Source of the DNA: Roridomyces roridus
Taxonomy: Eukaryota > Basidiomycota > Agaricomycetes > Agaricales > Mycenaceae
Direction of reading: 5' to 3'
DNA length: 64,000 bases
Assembly (NCBI GenBank): GCA_029378245.1
Contig: JARKIF010000041.1
Span: forward strand, 1-64,000
Translations under genes and position numbers: made by a program
In this document: in pieces, positions 33,065 through 45,568 of the stretch
Layout of the letters: every line of letters begins with the position of its first letter
Position numbering within the stretch: the first letter of the stretch is position 1
Notes under the pieces: generated by a model
What the model saw: only the letters and a program-made list of their open reading frames with translations
What the model was told of the DNA's origin: nothing
Database searches by the model: none

Positions 33065-34780
33065 CCTCCGACATCTTGGACGTCCCAGGCAGTCTAACCC
33101 TGCTCCCACAATCTCCACGCGTTCGGTGCCGGTGAACTTCTGTGTGAATTAGGTTGTGCCGTCGCCGATGCTTTCCTCATTGTGCGTCTGCAGTAAGTAT
33201 GTCCGGATTTCGCAGCCTTTTCAGAACAACTCACCAGAGCCTGATCGTGAAGCGTTGGAAGTAGTTCTGGGCTCAACCGTAAAGGCTTTCGCGGTGTGGC
33301 TCTCATTGTTGATGGCACGTGTACATGCATACCGTGCCCTTCGTTCGACTCGGAACTGTGATGTGATTGAGGTCATCCGCGTGGATTTTGTTCTCCCACA
33401 GAATCGGACAGATAGGAGCCGGCAGGTTCTTTGGCTGTCGTTTTTAAATGAGAGACCACGGGATGGCAATTGGAGCTGAGGATGTGAACCCTTGTTTGGC
33501 GGAGGACCGTGGTCCGTCACCGTCCGAGGACGAATCGACGCCTCAAGACAACTCCAGTGCTGCAACTAATCGGTTTCAGTGGAGAAACGCAATACAGCCT
33601 GGTACACGATGCATTCCATTCGGCAGGGCTCGGCGTGTTGGCATATCAACTTTGGGGTTTCACGCTGTTTCCTTCCAACATAACATTCCTGCACTAGCCA
33701 GGTGGCAGATTAAGAGAATTCATGATCTCCCGGTCACATTTCTCGGCCATCAGTCACGTGAATTTCCCTATGGGGCTCGGCTAATAGGTAGGTAGGGGGT
33801 CGGGGGTCCTTAGTTCACTTTTCCGACCCTGTGTATAATTTTTTAAGGGTGCCTACCCCTTGGGGTCATGTGCCCGTGAGCGTCGGAGTCGATATTCCAA
33901 CAACGCTGCCACAGGTTTACGGCACTCTCACCGTTCTCAAAACCGAAGTCATACAGCTAGTGTTGTCAAAGTCCGGTTCGAGTAAACAGTTCGAACTCGA
34001 ACCGGACCGAACTGAACCCGAAGTTCAGGTTCAAACTCCAGTGCATGGTCGAACCGAACCTGGAGTTCAGGTTCGAGGTTCAGCCATCGCAGGAAAGTTC
34101 GAACCCGAACTGAACTTGAACCTGAAATGTGATCTTTTTGATGGTTTTCTCATTTTTTTGGACAGATTCTGACGTTGATCACCTTCTGAGTGGAGAAAAT
34201 AAACCAATATCCCCTCTGAGACCGGCAGGCCCCAGTGCAAATGTGTTTATTGACAGTTGATGGGGTTGTGCAAGGCTCATGATCACATTGATGCAACCAA
34301 CTTGGGGCTTGTAACTGTCTCAGAAGGTGTGGAGACATGTTATGAAGCTCGATAAACTTGCTCTATGCTTTCCTGAACAAATCCTGTAACCCAAATTTCC
34401 CTTGAGGCTTGGTGAAGCGTGGGAGGTTCGAACTTGGTTCGAACCTAAACCGAACCTGAACTCCAGTTCAGGTTCGGAGTTCATGATTTTGCCGAACCGA
34501 ACCTGAAGTTCAGGTTCAGAGTTCAGAGGAAGGCCCACCGAACTCGAACCGAACCGAACTTTGACATCACTACATACAGCCAGAGAATATCGGCGAGTGT
34601 ATCTCACTTTTGGTATTCGCGATCAAGGGCAAAAGAGGATTGAAAGCGGATGCCGACCTCCCGAGCTTGTGAGAGAAGGACACGAAAAGCGAAGCCCCTG
34701 TTTCCGTCGTGGTGCAATCTTCCAATACGCCATGAGCATTGCGAGGCCTGGGCCAGATAATACCCAACTGACGGAGCACT
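33065..34780 (+). pseudogene. decayed plus-strand gene of unknown family
   Basis: Coding-like stretches follow one another on the plus strand: NLHAFGAGELLCELGCAVAD (about 33110-33195, then a GTAAGT donor), GETQYSLVHDAFHSAGLGVL (about 33580-33650), then VYGTLTVLKTEVIQ up to 33957, which continues after the hAT element as ENIGECISLLVFAIKGKRG. In-frame stops and the inserted elements break it. I do not recognise the protein. Confidence 0.35.
33958..34572. mobile_element. hAT-type MITE with 8-bp duplication CATACAGC
   Basis: Ends are TAGTGTTGTCAAAGTCCGG and, inverted, TAGTGATGTCAAAGTTCGG. CATACAGC flanks both sides (33950-33957 and 34573-34580). TAGTGNTG termini with an 8-bp duplication are the hAT signature. 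The subterminal regions are built from many GGTTCGAAC/CGAACCTGAA repeats in both orientations. There is no transposase in the 615 bp. Confidence 0.9.
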
Positions 34781-35226
34781 AATTGGACGTTAAGAGTGGG
34801 TAGGTGGCGGTGCATCATCACTCTTGATCTCGTACCACCACGGCACCACGGTCCACTTGCCCGGGATCCACGTCTTCTTTCGTGTGTTTGAAATCTGCGA
34901 CCCGAGTCGCCGAGACCTTGGATTCTCTATCTCGATTCGTATCATCGGCGATCTCTCCTTCTCTTCTGCACCTGCCATCGAATTCCCTCTCCTGTCGCTG
35001 GCAAATCACACTCCTCTGCTTCTTCCGGGCTCCTGGCAGCAAGCTCGGACCAAGAATATGCACTCTCAGCCTGATTCGGATCGCATCCGCCAATATTCGA
35101 ATCCCTTTTGTACAAGTGTCGTGTCCCCGATTATCGTCCACTGACAAGGATATACCGCGGCGAGTATTTAAATGCCCACACCCGACTCCTCTGCCCATGT
35201 CCCGCCCGCTCACACTCCGCCCCACC

Positions 35227-36462
35227 ATGACCATTTCGCAATCTTCGAGCAGCAAAAAGGCGGCGGCCGCTAGCCCGTACCACGTCGGGGTGCGTCTCAC
35301 TTCACCAGCCTCGGGAATATTGGCTCATGCTGATACGCTTCAGGTTGCGGCAGGATTAAAGGCGGAAGTCCAGTGGTACGCCACTACAGATGCACGACGT
35401 GAACAAGATCTGATTTGACCATTCAGCCTGGACGAAATGTGCCTCGCCTTCGCGCGATTCTTCGGCGGGAAGCTGTCTCCCGCACCACTCGACCATTTGC
35501 AACCAGCGCGAATCCTAGACCTCGGGTGCGTTGCCTGTCGCTTCGATTTTGCCGTTGAATTCTGACAAGCATCCAGGTGCGGGACGGGAGAATGGTCAGT
35601 CTCGCGAGTCGCGAAGGATGTACGAAAGTACTTAACATACCATGCAGGGCCATTCAAGCCGCCACTCAATTTCCCGATGCCCAGGTCCTCGCAGTTGATC
35701 TATTACCCCTCCCCGATCGGTTAGTCCATCCCATGTTTCTGTTGCCCCACGACTCTCACACCTCTTACACACAGCCGTCTGCCGCCGAATATTACGTTCA
35801 TACAAGCTGACATCGAGGCAGGCGTGGGAGGCTTACCGATTGGAGCGTTTGATATCGTGTATTCGAGGCAGGTGCTCGTCCATGTTGGTCCTTTCTTTCC
35901 TTTCCTTTCCCTTCCCTTCATCTCATTTTGCATCTCAGCTCGCACACGCCTCCACCCTCATGCCATCCATCGCATCCCTCGTCGCCCCAGGCGGCACCCT
36001 CATCCTCGGGGACATTGACTTTAGCAGTATGGCAGCCACGGGCGGACCCGCTACGCGTCGTTTCGTCCGTCATTTCACCAAGGTGTGGGCGGATCGCGGT
36101 GCGGATTTGTCTTTTGGGAGGAAGATCGAGGGATGTGTACGTGGGACTCGGAGGTTCAAGGAGGATCAGGTGCATGTGAGGAAGGTGCAGATGCCGATGA
36201 GTGGGCGCGGCGGAATCGGTACGTATTCTTTGATCTTTCTGGCGTTGGAGTTAAGCTCTAATTGAATGCAGATGAGGCTACGAACGAGCTGGGTATTGCG
36301 CTTCGCAAAGGGTGGTTGAGGGCTGCGTACTCGTTGAGCAAGTCACTCCATGACCGTGGACTCACGGAGGATATGGCGAGAGCGCAGGAGGAGGAGCTGA
36401 ATGACGAGAATTGTCAGACGGTGTGGGATATGTATTTCGTTTGGGCGAGGCGTCCTTTGTAG
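35227..36462 (+). CDS. class I SAM-dependent methyltransferase
   Basis: Start MTISQSSSSKKAAAASP at 35227; a TATTTAAA box lies near 35164. Exons join in phase through introns of about 50 nt. The body is CLDEMCLAFARFFGGKLSP, motif I RILDLGCGTGEWAIQAATQ, motif II VLAVDLLPLPD, NITFIQADIEAG, GAFDIVYSRQ, and the post-motif III strand APGGTLILGDIDF. The C-terminal half (RRFVRHFTKVWADRGADLS, then QTVWDMYFVWARRPL) is the substrate-binding cap. The motif I exon is joined by TG|GTCAGT...GCAG|G, which completes Trp. Substrate unknown; such enzymes in Agaricomycetes are often annotated near secondary metabolism, but no cluster is visible here. Confidence 0.85.
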
Positions 36463-37413
36463 TCAGTAAATGATCCTCGCGTTGCCTCAGTTCGTACCAC
36501 TATGCCACAGAATCTTGCAACTTCCTTCCGTTCAATCCTGAGTCCGTTCAAGTCGTTCAAGTCGTTCGGGAGTATCTGTTTATCGTTAGAGGACGTGTAA
36601 TGCGTGCAATCAAGACCTACCAGCATCAAACCTTACGACCTCGGCAGGACATTCCGGTGTGATTCGTTGCCGTTCGAGATACGGGCCGTGGGTTCCAGCA
36701 GGCAGCCCAGACGGACCGTGAGATCGGAAACTCACCTTCGTACACCACCCTTCCTTCGTGCTTGGGTCAAGCTTGGATCGTGCTGAGTCGATGAAAAAAA
36801 ATGATTGTGCACAAGAAGTGGAAGTAAGTAGAGCGTCAACGCCCTCGCACATATATACTCTGTACTCCGTGCTACTCCGTCCGGCGTCCAAAACACGACA
36901 AAAATCATATCTTGTCAACTCCGTCGTATCCCGGGTCTGTGTATGCTATGCCCAGACTCCAATGCATCTCATCTCCGATCTGGCTACTGGTTAGAACCCC
37001 GCACTCTGTCAGAAGCGGTTCTGTGGGGCGGAGTCCTCAATTAGCTTTGAGTGGAGTAGATATCCATCAGTACCCACCTCACTTTCCGAGTTAACGTTCT
37101 GCTGCCGAACTTTGTGCGGAGAGGCGATCCATCGAGAAACCGTTGAATGTATCCACGGCAAATCATCCAATTCAAGAGCATCCATATCACGGGTCGCCGG
37201 GCTTCGGGCTCGGGGTAACTCTCTGCTCGAACCAGGATTACGCCGTGGCGGAGATAAGTGCTTTTTTTCGTTATCCGCCAGACGTAAACTTATAACTGAG
37301 GCGAGAAAGGAAGAAAGAGTCCATCACTGGGGTATATTCAAATTTCGACCGACATGAACCACCTCAAATATGTGATAAAAGATTCGAACCTCCGTAACTA
37401 CACGACCAAACCA
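36463..37413. other. spacer without gene
   Basis: I see no supported gene or repeat. Confidence 0.45.
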
Positions 37414-39479
37414 TCAAACATCCAACCCCCACTTGCCCGAAATCGCCGCAAAAAATGAGTCAACGTGCAGTGGCTGAACGTGCTCCGGCGCCCCCGTTGT
37501 GCGCTCAAACGCCGCGCGCACATCAAGCCGAGAATCAGAGAGCGAATCCCTGAGCAGCGTGAACAATACGCTATGCATGTAACGCTCCGCGATCGCAATA
37601 CGTAGTGGGCGGGCCGTGCCTATAGCGCGTTGCGCCTTGAAGATGATGAGTTACCGGAGAGAGGATGACTTGGAGACGTACAAGGGATATTTGCTCGTGG
37701 GACACCTTTTTCGGGGCGGAGAGGTCGTCGTCGACCAGGACCGCTAGTGGTGATATGAAGAGCCACACTGCGAGGTGGCGATTCAGGACTGCTTGCGTCA
37801 AACCGGGAGTCTCCCCTTCCTTGCTGAAACGAGCTGGAACGAAGGCGTCGGCTATATCTGGGGCCAGTCCAGGTGGAGGGAGGGAAGGTTCCTGTGGCGC
37901 GAATGAGACACTGCGAGTGCAGAGGGCAAAAAACTTACCTCGATGACGGAGATGAAGCTGAGTGCTGTGAGACGGAAGTTCTCATACCCCTGGGTCGCAT
38001 CTGCAGGATTACCCTCCCCGAGCACAGCAGCATCCGCCAAGTACTTTTCCCACCTGTGAAGTTTATTCGTGAACTGAGCACCGGCAAGGTGAGCGGCTGG
38101 TGATCCGACGCAAGTGGAAAGAAACACATACCGGTGCCGCGGGTTTGGGCGGCGCACCCCCCGTGGGCCTCACGGCTCCGGAAGCAGGTTTATATCCCTT
38201 CAGCCAGAGAATCATATCGAGGATAATAAATCGAAGGATGTATCCCCACACCCATGCGGGCAACGCGTTATTCGTACCCTTTTCGCTGCAGGGCCAACCA
38301 AGCCCCGGCAGCCCGGCTTCGTTCTGATTGTGAAGTCGAGTAATGAATGGAACAAACTCTAGCAATTTTGCGTCCGAAAGCAGCGCAGCTAGACGTGTGG
38401 ACGTTTGAAAGAATTCCGTTTTCCAGAGGACTTGGAAGAAATGCGGAGTGCCCAGGAGGGGTCCTTCGAGGCGGCTTCCTACGCGTCATGTAAGATTCAA
38501 ATAGATGAAGTTCACGGTTCGGCGTACGCGCAGTCGAGAGCCGGTCCAGGTCGAACAAGTGAATGTCTATAAATTTGTCAGCAGACGTCGACAAGCCTAG
38601 AGGAAAGATTACAATGTGGGGTGAGTACCGGGACCTTCGCTTCGACTCTGCGAGCGCCCCCGTTGGAAGACTCAAAGTCGAATATAGGCGCATCTGGAAG
38701 AGATAATGAGGACAAGCGCCTTCCTGGGAAACGGAATCGGTACAGTGTGCGAAGAATGGCGTGGTAGATTCACGCTCAATCGGCGACGTGAGACCTAAGA
38801 CAATGGATTTGTCAGGGTCGCAAACAAGAAGGCGTGATCATACGTTTGACCGTCTGACCCAGATCGACGTGCAGGCTTGGGAATGACGACTTCCATCTTC
38901 ATTGCCCGTGGTGCACCAGAAGACAGTTTTCGGAGTTTTGTTGGCCGCTCAATATCATCGTCTTCGGGGTACTCTCGTTTGATCATGATGTCGCCGAAAA
39001 TTCCACCTATGGATCGTACATTTACATAGGATACCACGCAGACGAAAGGGGAACTAGCTCACCGTTTAAATTAGATTCCTCCGACTTGACTTCCATTTTG
39101 ACTTTGGGTTTGATATCTGTGCCACGGCTGATGAGATACTCAGAGGAGGCAAACAGGTAGAGAGGCTTGCCTTCAAGCTTGACGTGCATGTTTTCCGTAC
39201 CTTTCAGAGCCTCCTCCAGGTGCGCTGCCAACGAATCCCGTTCCCTCGAAATGGCCTCTTTCTCAGAGATCACCTTTGCCATGGCCACGGAGCTCTGGAC
39301 GCGATATTCGTCAAACGCACGGGTAAGCGAACCGACTTGAATTTGTAGGGTGTCCCGTTCCTGCTCTAGGGATCGACACTTCCGACCGAGCTCCTCTGCG
39401 TGCGTGCGATATGCGTCGCGGACCTGGGTAGTACGTCGAGGACGGTATCCAAGGTGTGTAGGGGTTGGGCATCGGACAT
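37414..39479 (-). CDS. coiled-coil protein with C-terminal hydrophobic segments
   Basis: Several minus-strand exons. The N terminus (MSDAQPLHTLDTVLD) leads to a coiled coil (YRTHAEELGRKCRSLEQERD through ISRERDSLAAHLEEALKG). Then come KPKVKMEVKSEESNLN, IKREYPEDDDIERPTKLRKL and MKMEVVIPKPA, which contain four SUMO-type PsiKxE sites. The C-terminal half has FFQVLWKTEFFQTSTRLAAL, FVPFITRLHNQNEAGLPGLG, a hydrophobic stretch AWVWGYILRFIILDMILWLK, LNRHLAVWLFISPLAVLVDD and AIAERYMHSVLFTLLRDS, stopping after GKWGLDV at 37414. Not recognised. Near 39430 the frame from the ATG meets the coiled-coil frame only if an 11-nt GT...AG piece is skipped, so the start is uncertain. It could be two genes. Confidence 0.5.
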
Positions 39480-39733
39480 GGTGGTCAAGAGAAAGATGTG
39501 CTGATGCTTGTCATGTGCATCATACCGACTGATCCGTGCTTGATCCGTGATCGTGTTTCAGGGTGTCCGCACTCAACCAGAACGTCCTGCCGTAGACATC
39601 CAAAGGCTCAAGGATACGTACGGATTTCCTCAGATTTTTCTGTGTTCGGTACAGGATGTATACATAGTGTATATGTGTGTGAATGTCTGGCTAACCAGAA
39701 CCAAGTAAGTTCAATAAATACACCACGCCCACT

Positions 39734-40432
39734 TCAATTCTCGACATCTTCTGGCAGCCATGTGAGCCACGGACCTTCAATTCTGAGATTGAAACACTCA
39801 CCAGCGCGTCTTCCAAGATCGTTCTTGCCCCCATAACTTGCGCAAGAACCGTAGTTGATCTGGCCGCAGTCCGTCGGCGCGGGAGCTCCAGCAGGCGTAA
39901 TGGACAGATACCCATTCCAAGTGCCGCCTTGCAAATTGATCAGAGTGGGTTTAGACGAGGCTGCGATACACGCACCATGGTTCATTTGCAAGCACATCTG
40001 CTGGCACCTGCCGTTCACATTATTCGACAAAAACGAGTCGATGGCGCCGCGGATGGTAGTGAGCTCAGCGGTAGTCGAACAATCCCCACTCGCGTAGTAA
40101 CACCATTGCACGCCGTCCACGCTGCCCGAGAAGACCGAGCAGTCGTTGCTGTCAGAACGACTCTTGACTCAGCCGCCGATGGTGTCGCCGATGAACTTGA
40201 CTGTGTTCGAGTCGGAGAGACCGGCGTAGCACTGACTCAAGTATGTGGAGTAGAGGATGCAGTCACGAATTTGAGTGCGCTTCGAGAGGGTGGTGTGGTT
40301 GTGGGTGGGGACCGAAATCAAGCGCTCTGTGACGCTTCGAGTTGTGGGACTAGTGTCGGCGATGCCGACGGAGGCCGCGGAGACAAGAAAAGGAGCCGTA
40401 GCAGCAAAAAGGGCAAGAAGGTTGAAATGCAT
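39734..40432 (-). pseudogene. secreted Cys-containing protein with internal TGA (paralog 1)
   Basis: Exons 40432-39976 and 39927-39734 (48-nt intron) keep one frame. The layout is a signal peptide (MHFNLLALFAATAPFLVSA), a propeptide, a Lys-Arg site (LSKRTQIRDC), then NDCSVFSGSVDGVQWCYYA, CSTTAELTTIRGAIDSFL, CQQMCLQMNHGGTWNGYL and CGQINYGSCASYGGKNDL. An in-frame TGA at 40169-40171 follows IGG and precedes the Cys-rich main part, so the allele makes an 87-residue peptide unless read through. The NHGGTWNGYL and CDTTA-like patterns recall small secreted fungal proteins annotated as WD-like; this is from memory. It faces paralog 2 head to head, 818 bp apart. Confidence 0.75.
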
Positions 40433-41578
40433 GATGGTGTCTGAATTTGTGTGAGTGGGATACAGGCAGAGCAAATTCACATTCACTCACAAGTAAGCAG
40501 GCTGGTTCGGTGAGAAGTTCTAAGTGCAGTGGATTTTTTCCTCCTATTTATTGCAGGGCACTGAATGGCAGTGATATCAGATATATTGTGATCTCATCAC
40601 CGCTCCTCCGTGCCGCTTTGATACCCGGGGCCACGGCGAATAGAACGTCCGATTGGTGGGATCAAACAGCATAGCCCGGCGCGACACAGGCGCCGGTTGT
40701 GTGAGTCAATTGTGCCGACTAGCGCAACCTCAATATGTGGGTCGATGGTTGGATTCGCTCCGGCTGGAGCAAAAATCGTCACGCGTCTTCCGGCGCTCAA
40801 TCTCTCTCTATCTCTCTTCGCCGCCAAAGGTCTGGTGTTGAAAGCGTTTACGCAGACAACTGTCATGAAATCCTTTCAAACGACCCTGTGTATTCGCTCT
40901 CAATGGAATTTTCAGGGTGAAGGCAGTCCAGAATGGATCAGTGCGTCTGCATCGCCACGGATCCGGGTGAAAAAAAACAGATATTGTGTGTGTGTGTGTG
41001 GCGGAGAGAAGGCGGAGACTTGAAACTATGAATAGGAGTTTCTTGGGCCCCGGGTTGATTGAATTGAATACAAACTACGTTTGACGGTCGTGTTCATTCT
41101 GCTCCGCCATAGGTCAGCGCATGCATAAATAGCAGAGGCGCAAAGCAGGTCGAACAACACAACCACTACTCTCAACACTCACAGGTACATCCACTTTCTC
41201 TCGTTCGAAATTGACTCATATATCTTCCAGAGACGTCTCTCGAAGCTACCATGCGCGTTCTCAAGTTTTTCGGTATCGCTTCCAGCGCGCCCCTCCTCGC
41301 CCGCGCCGTCTACGTCGTCAGGCCTGACAGCGCAGCTCGGGCATTGGAGAACCGCATCTATCTGAGCACCGACCTCGAGCTTTTCGAACCCAACTCGACC
41401 GTTCTCGAGAAACGCGTCCAGATCTCGGACTGCCTCAAGGTCATCGATGCCGTCAACAAGTGCTTCACCTTTGTCAACAACCTCCGCCCCATCGCGTCCT
41501 ACATCGGGAACCTCATCTTCAGCGACTCGCAGAACGCCGATTGCAGCGACCATTCGGGTGACATCGACGGCGTGCAGT

Positions 41579-44500
41579 CACCTTATGCTGGGCGCGTGAT
41601 ATATCAGTCGCTTGTAATGGTCGAAGAGCCGTGGAATATGAGCGACCCCTAGTTACAGATCCCTTCTGATGTATCAGCCTGCCTGTCGGCTAGCATTGGT
41701 TCACGTGTAACGAATACCCACGTGGGTTCTGCCCACAGCGGCTAAGAACCTGTGTACACCGCGGTCGACGATGAGCAGCGAGGTGGTAATGCTTATGTAA
41801 AATTTCCCCTTTCGGCAACAGCGTCGAAACACCAGTCGACGTCGCCATCAACAGTGACCACGATTGGAGAAAAAATAAAATCCGATAAATTACGAAAAAA
41901 ATGGAGCTTCTGCACTACAACAGGCGTTCCCCGGGCTCTAAAGGATACGGCAATTGCGCCAACAGGCCCTCCAATAAGAGCCACAGATCAGAGTCCCATC
42001 CCAGCACGGCGCCTACACTCCCCAGTCGCGGGACATGCCCTGCATGACGTGGCGGAAACAGCACGGGAAGGCCCCTCGTAGCCCCGGTCCATCGACGCCC
42101 AGCTAAGCCCAAATGCAGGCCAAAATGTAGCGGCATGCTCACCGGTACGCTGCCCCGCGCGAGCACGCCTGGATGCCATCCGAGGTGGTCACATCCTGGA
42201 TTGAAACGAGCTCCTCGTGTGTGCGAAACGGCCTCCCCGGACCCGAAAGGAGATCAGGCCGCAGCACACCGCTCGGCATTGAATCTCCTCAGCTGGAGAG
42301 GGGCCAGGGCGAGGGCGGCACGACGTCGAGATTCAGGTGGCCGATGAGTCAAGGATGATTCATGCAGAGCGGCAGGCGCTCGTGGAGAGTGCAGAGCAAT
42401 TCGGTGGAAAATGCCCTCCCGTTCATTGCCGCCCATGAGTGGCGCGGAACGCAGTGAAACGAGTCAGGGCCGGTCGACGCGCGAGATGGGATGCCGAATG
42501 GGAGGGAGGGAGGAACGAGGAATGCGACCCGCACTGGTCGACCGTATGGCATGTAGCTGTGCCGTTGGGGTTGATAGATAGCTCTGGAAAGACAGCGAAC
42601 GTATAGGGATAAACCAGGAGGGGCGTAGGCGTAGGAGGGGGTGCGACCGAAGGTGGGTGATTGAAAGCACTGGATGGGCTCACAGCGCATATATCCAGCG
42701 GACGGATGGTAGAACTAGACGCCATGAGAGCAACACAGACACGCTCTAGGGAGTGTAGAAAGGATATCTGTGGATGCACGAGTTTCAAGTGAGAGGAGGA
42801 CGGTGCCAGCAGACGCACCTTTGATTCGTTCCATCGAAAACTGCATCCGCCCCTCCTGCACTCGAATTCCAGCCAAAAGTCGGGAAACTCCAGATATGGA
42901 GACCTGGACCGTATCCAAGTCGGACTAAAACAGCTTGAGGTGAAGGGACAGGCGAGTGAGTGAGTGTCGTCGTGGTGGTCGTGTGGAGAGAGGCATGTGT
43001 AACGCTGTCACACGTCTCCGGCCGATATTGCCGATGGACACTAACTGAATGTTCACTTTATTTTGAGTCTCCCTTCCACTCAATTCGCATTCTGAGTAAG
43101 TAGAAAGCTGTGGATTTAAGAGCCAAATCAGCTCATACGCTTTGGATGGAGCAGACTGCAACAATTCTTTTGAACCAGCATCGGTATACTTTGGCAGGGC
43201 ATCACAATAAGCCACTAACAGAAAAATTGAGCCGTTGAGCCTCAACAAAGCTGTTTCATGGGCACATTTGAGTGGAAGAAATACTTCAGGTGAATAGCCA
43301 AACCCGAATATATGAGAAGTCCGCGGGAGGTGGAGCCGGGGCCGAAGTTGAAATGTTGGATCGTGGTTGTGGGTGGTAGCAGTGTTCAACCCTATACAAC
43401 TGCCGTCGACTTTCCGACACACTTTGTGCAACCACTCAGTGTTTCCTTAATTTTAGTTTCTCTCTTCAAAGACAAGTAGATCCCACAAACTGAATGCTAA
43501 CATTGTTCTATTGGAGTCCAAGAAAGGTACGAGGAAGCAAGCTTTCAAAACCATCAAATCGGTGTTTTGTGCGATTCATGCCTGTGCGCCGAGACCAAGG
43601 GGTATTGCTCAGAATTTTATATTCATTCACCGAGTACCAGGCTAGAACTGACTAGGAAAAATACATACGAGCAGATATCAGTTAGAATAAACAGGGGAAA
43701 GTGTGTCGAGGAGGCAGAGGATTGATTTAGACCCATCCCTAGTGTGCATCTGCACCCCCAATGACGCTATGGATCTCGACCCCATTACTCTGGCCGTCGT
43801 TGATCCTGGTCGCGTCTGTGCAGCCTGCTACGCGTCGTAATCGAAGGAAAGCTAGGAATACCACATGGAAATTATGGAGCGTGAGTGTAGCACTGTGAAT
43901 GTAGCTCCTTGCTTATTCTGTCTCCAAAGAACGGGATTCGTTCCAGTATTCAAACCAGGAAGTGTGCGAGCAGAGCAAAACCAGCGCGAACGAAACGGGC
44001 GACGCCGCGAGGGTTCAACATTAAACGAACTAGAAAGGAACGCGGGGAGCGAGCGCGGAGCCGAGGAGAGGGCCAGTCAATTGAATCATTCAACCTGCAA
44101 AACAAGCCGCGGTGCTGGGTGGGGTGGGACAGAATTCTGGACCCAGGTGTGGATGAGAAATAGAAACGGGCACAGCCGAGTAGCGGAGGGAATCAGATGT
44201 GTGGTGGAGGTAGTATAATCAATCTGCTTGTATTAAATGGATGAATAAGGCAGGGAAGAGGCTAGAGCTAGAGCCAACGGTTTTCGCCAATTCCCCGAAA
44301 CCGTGATGCGGATGCGCGAGGGTTTTGGCAAAGATACAGAAGAACTCAGTGTCCTCAGAGTGGGGAAGAAGCTCGAGCATATGTCGAGTGCGTTGTGGCG
44401 CGTAATGAGGGGATATCGACCAAACGGTGCCCCAGATTCCCGCCAGAAGCAGAAAAATCCAGTGCGAAGAGTGAATCATTACGTCGTACGATAGAGGTCA

Positions 44501-44910
44501 CGTAGAGGTAGCGGCCAGCGAGAACCAACTATGGGAGTGTATGGGACCCAGCCTAGCGGAGCCAGCGGGGTGGGGCGGGGGTGGGGAGCAAGCATTGCCC
44601 AGGCTGCCCAAAGCCGGGAGTAACCGGAGGCAAAGCGGTGGCGCCATGATATCCCGATCCTAACAGATGTAAACATGGTCCCCAATTGGGCGAGTGCACG
44701 GACCAGGCGGATGGCGCGGCGCGCGCGGCGACGGCGGTCTTGGCGGTCAAACGATTAGCAGCACGGCGGCCGCTTGCCGGGTTAAATCATCTCCATGGTG
44801 TCATCCCCGCATCAGTGGCTTCCGACGGCTTCCGCTTATCAGCGGTCGCTCATATGCCACGCCTTTTCGACCACTAGCGAAGACTTGATGTATCAAATCC
44901 CCACTATGGC
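41579..44910. mobile_element. 3.3-kb insertion in paralog 2, unclassified
   Basis: GTGCAG is present at both edges (41573-41578 and 44905-44910), a possible 6-bp target duplication. The two ends share an imperfect inverted pattern (CCTTATGCTGGG...TGATATATCA against CCATAGTGGGG...TGATACATCA). No transposase or reverse transcriptase is recognisable inside. Minus frames at 42421-42723 and 42925-43431 are unassigned. It may be a nonautonomous element or several nested insertions. Confidence 0.5.
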
Positions 44911-45206
44911 CTGGTGCAGTTTAGCTTCTATTCCCAGGGCGGAGGGTGCAGCACGACTGCGGACATCACGACGATCCGGGGCGCCATCGCAGGAGCGTTG
45001 GAGGATTTCGCTCAGGGCCGGTGTGCTCAAGTCTGCATTCAAATGAAGCATGGCGGTGCGATCGTTTCCTGATCATGTACCAAAAACATACTGATCTAGA
45101 AACTTGCATAGGAACCTGGACTGGTTTCCTCGGCCTCACGCCGGATGGTGCGCCGCCCCCCGAGCCCTGCCCATCCGACCCGACCTTGTATGCGGCGCAG
45201 TGTGAT

Positions 45207-45568
45207 TAGTGATGGCCACGGGTAACCCGTGAGGTGCCGAGGACCTACCCGTACCCGTACCCGCGCTTGACCCGTACCCGTGGTCGCGGGTACGGGTACC
45301 CGTCGGCTAGGCACGGGTGGCTGATCGCCGGTGTGCCGTGACTTCTGGCGGTTGCTGGCACAACTCTTTGGCGTTCAAAATGCAAAGTAAGGGTAAATTT
45401 GAATCACTTGCTTCGATTTCAGCTCTCATAGGCATCGCTTGCAGATGCCAGAGACCCACGGGTCGGCCACGGGTCAGCCCACGGGTCCGAGTCCCTGACC
45501 CGTACCCGTACCCGCCGCCACCCGTACCCGTGACCCGTCGCGGGTCACCGCACCCGTGGCCATCACTA
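45207..45568. mobile_element. hAT-type MITE rich in ACCCGT repeats
   Basis: The ends TAGTGATGGCCACGGGT and ACCCGTGGCCATCACTA are perfect inverted repeats over 17 bp. The flanking 8-bp duplication is AGTGTGAT / AGTGCGAT (45199-45206 and 45569-45576, one mismatch). The interior is full of ACCCGTACCCGT and its complement. Same superfamily as the 33958 element, with different subterminal repeats. Its TAG end acts as the stop codon of paralog 2. Confidence 0.9.

Noticed and set aside
42421..42723. Pro/Ser-rich minus ORF (MASSSTIRPLDICAVSPSS) inside the 3.3-kb insertion
   Set aside because: No domain, low complexity and no splice support; left as part of the unclassified insertion.
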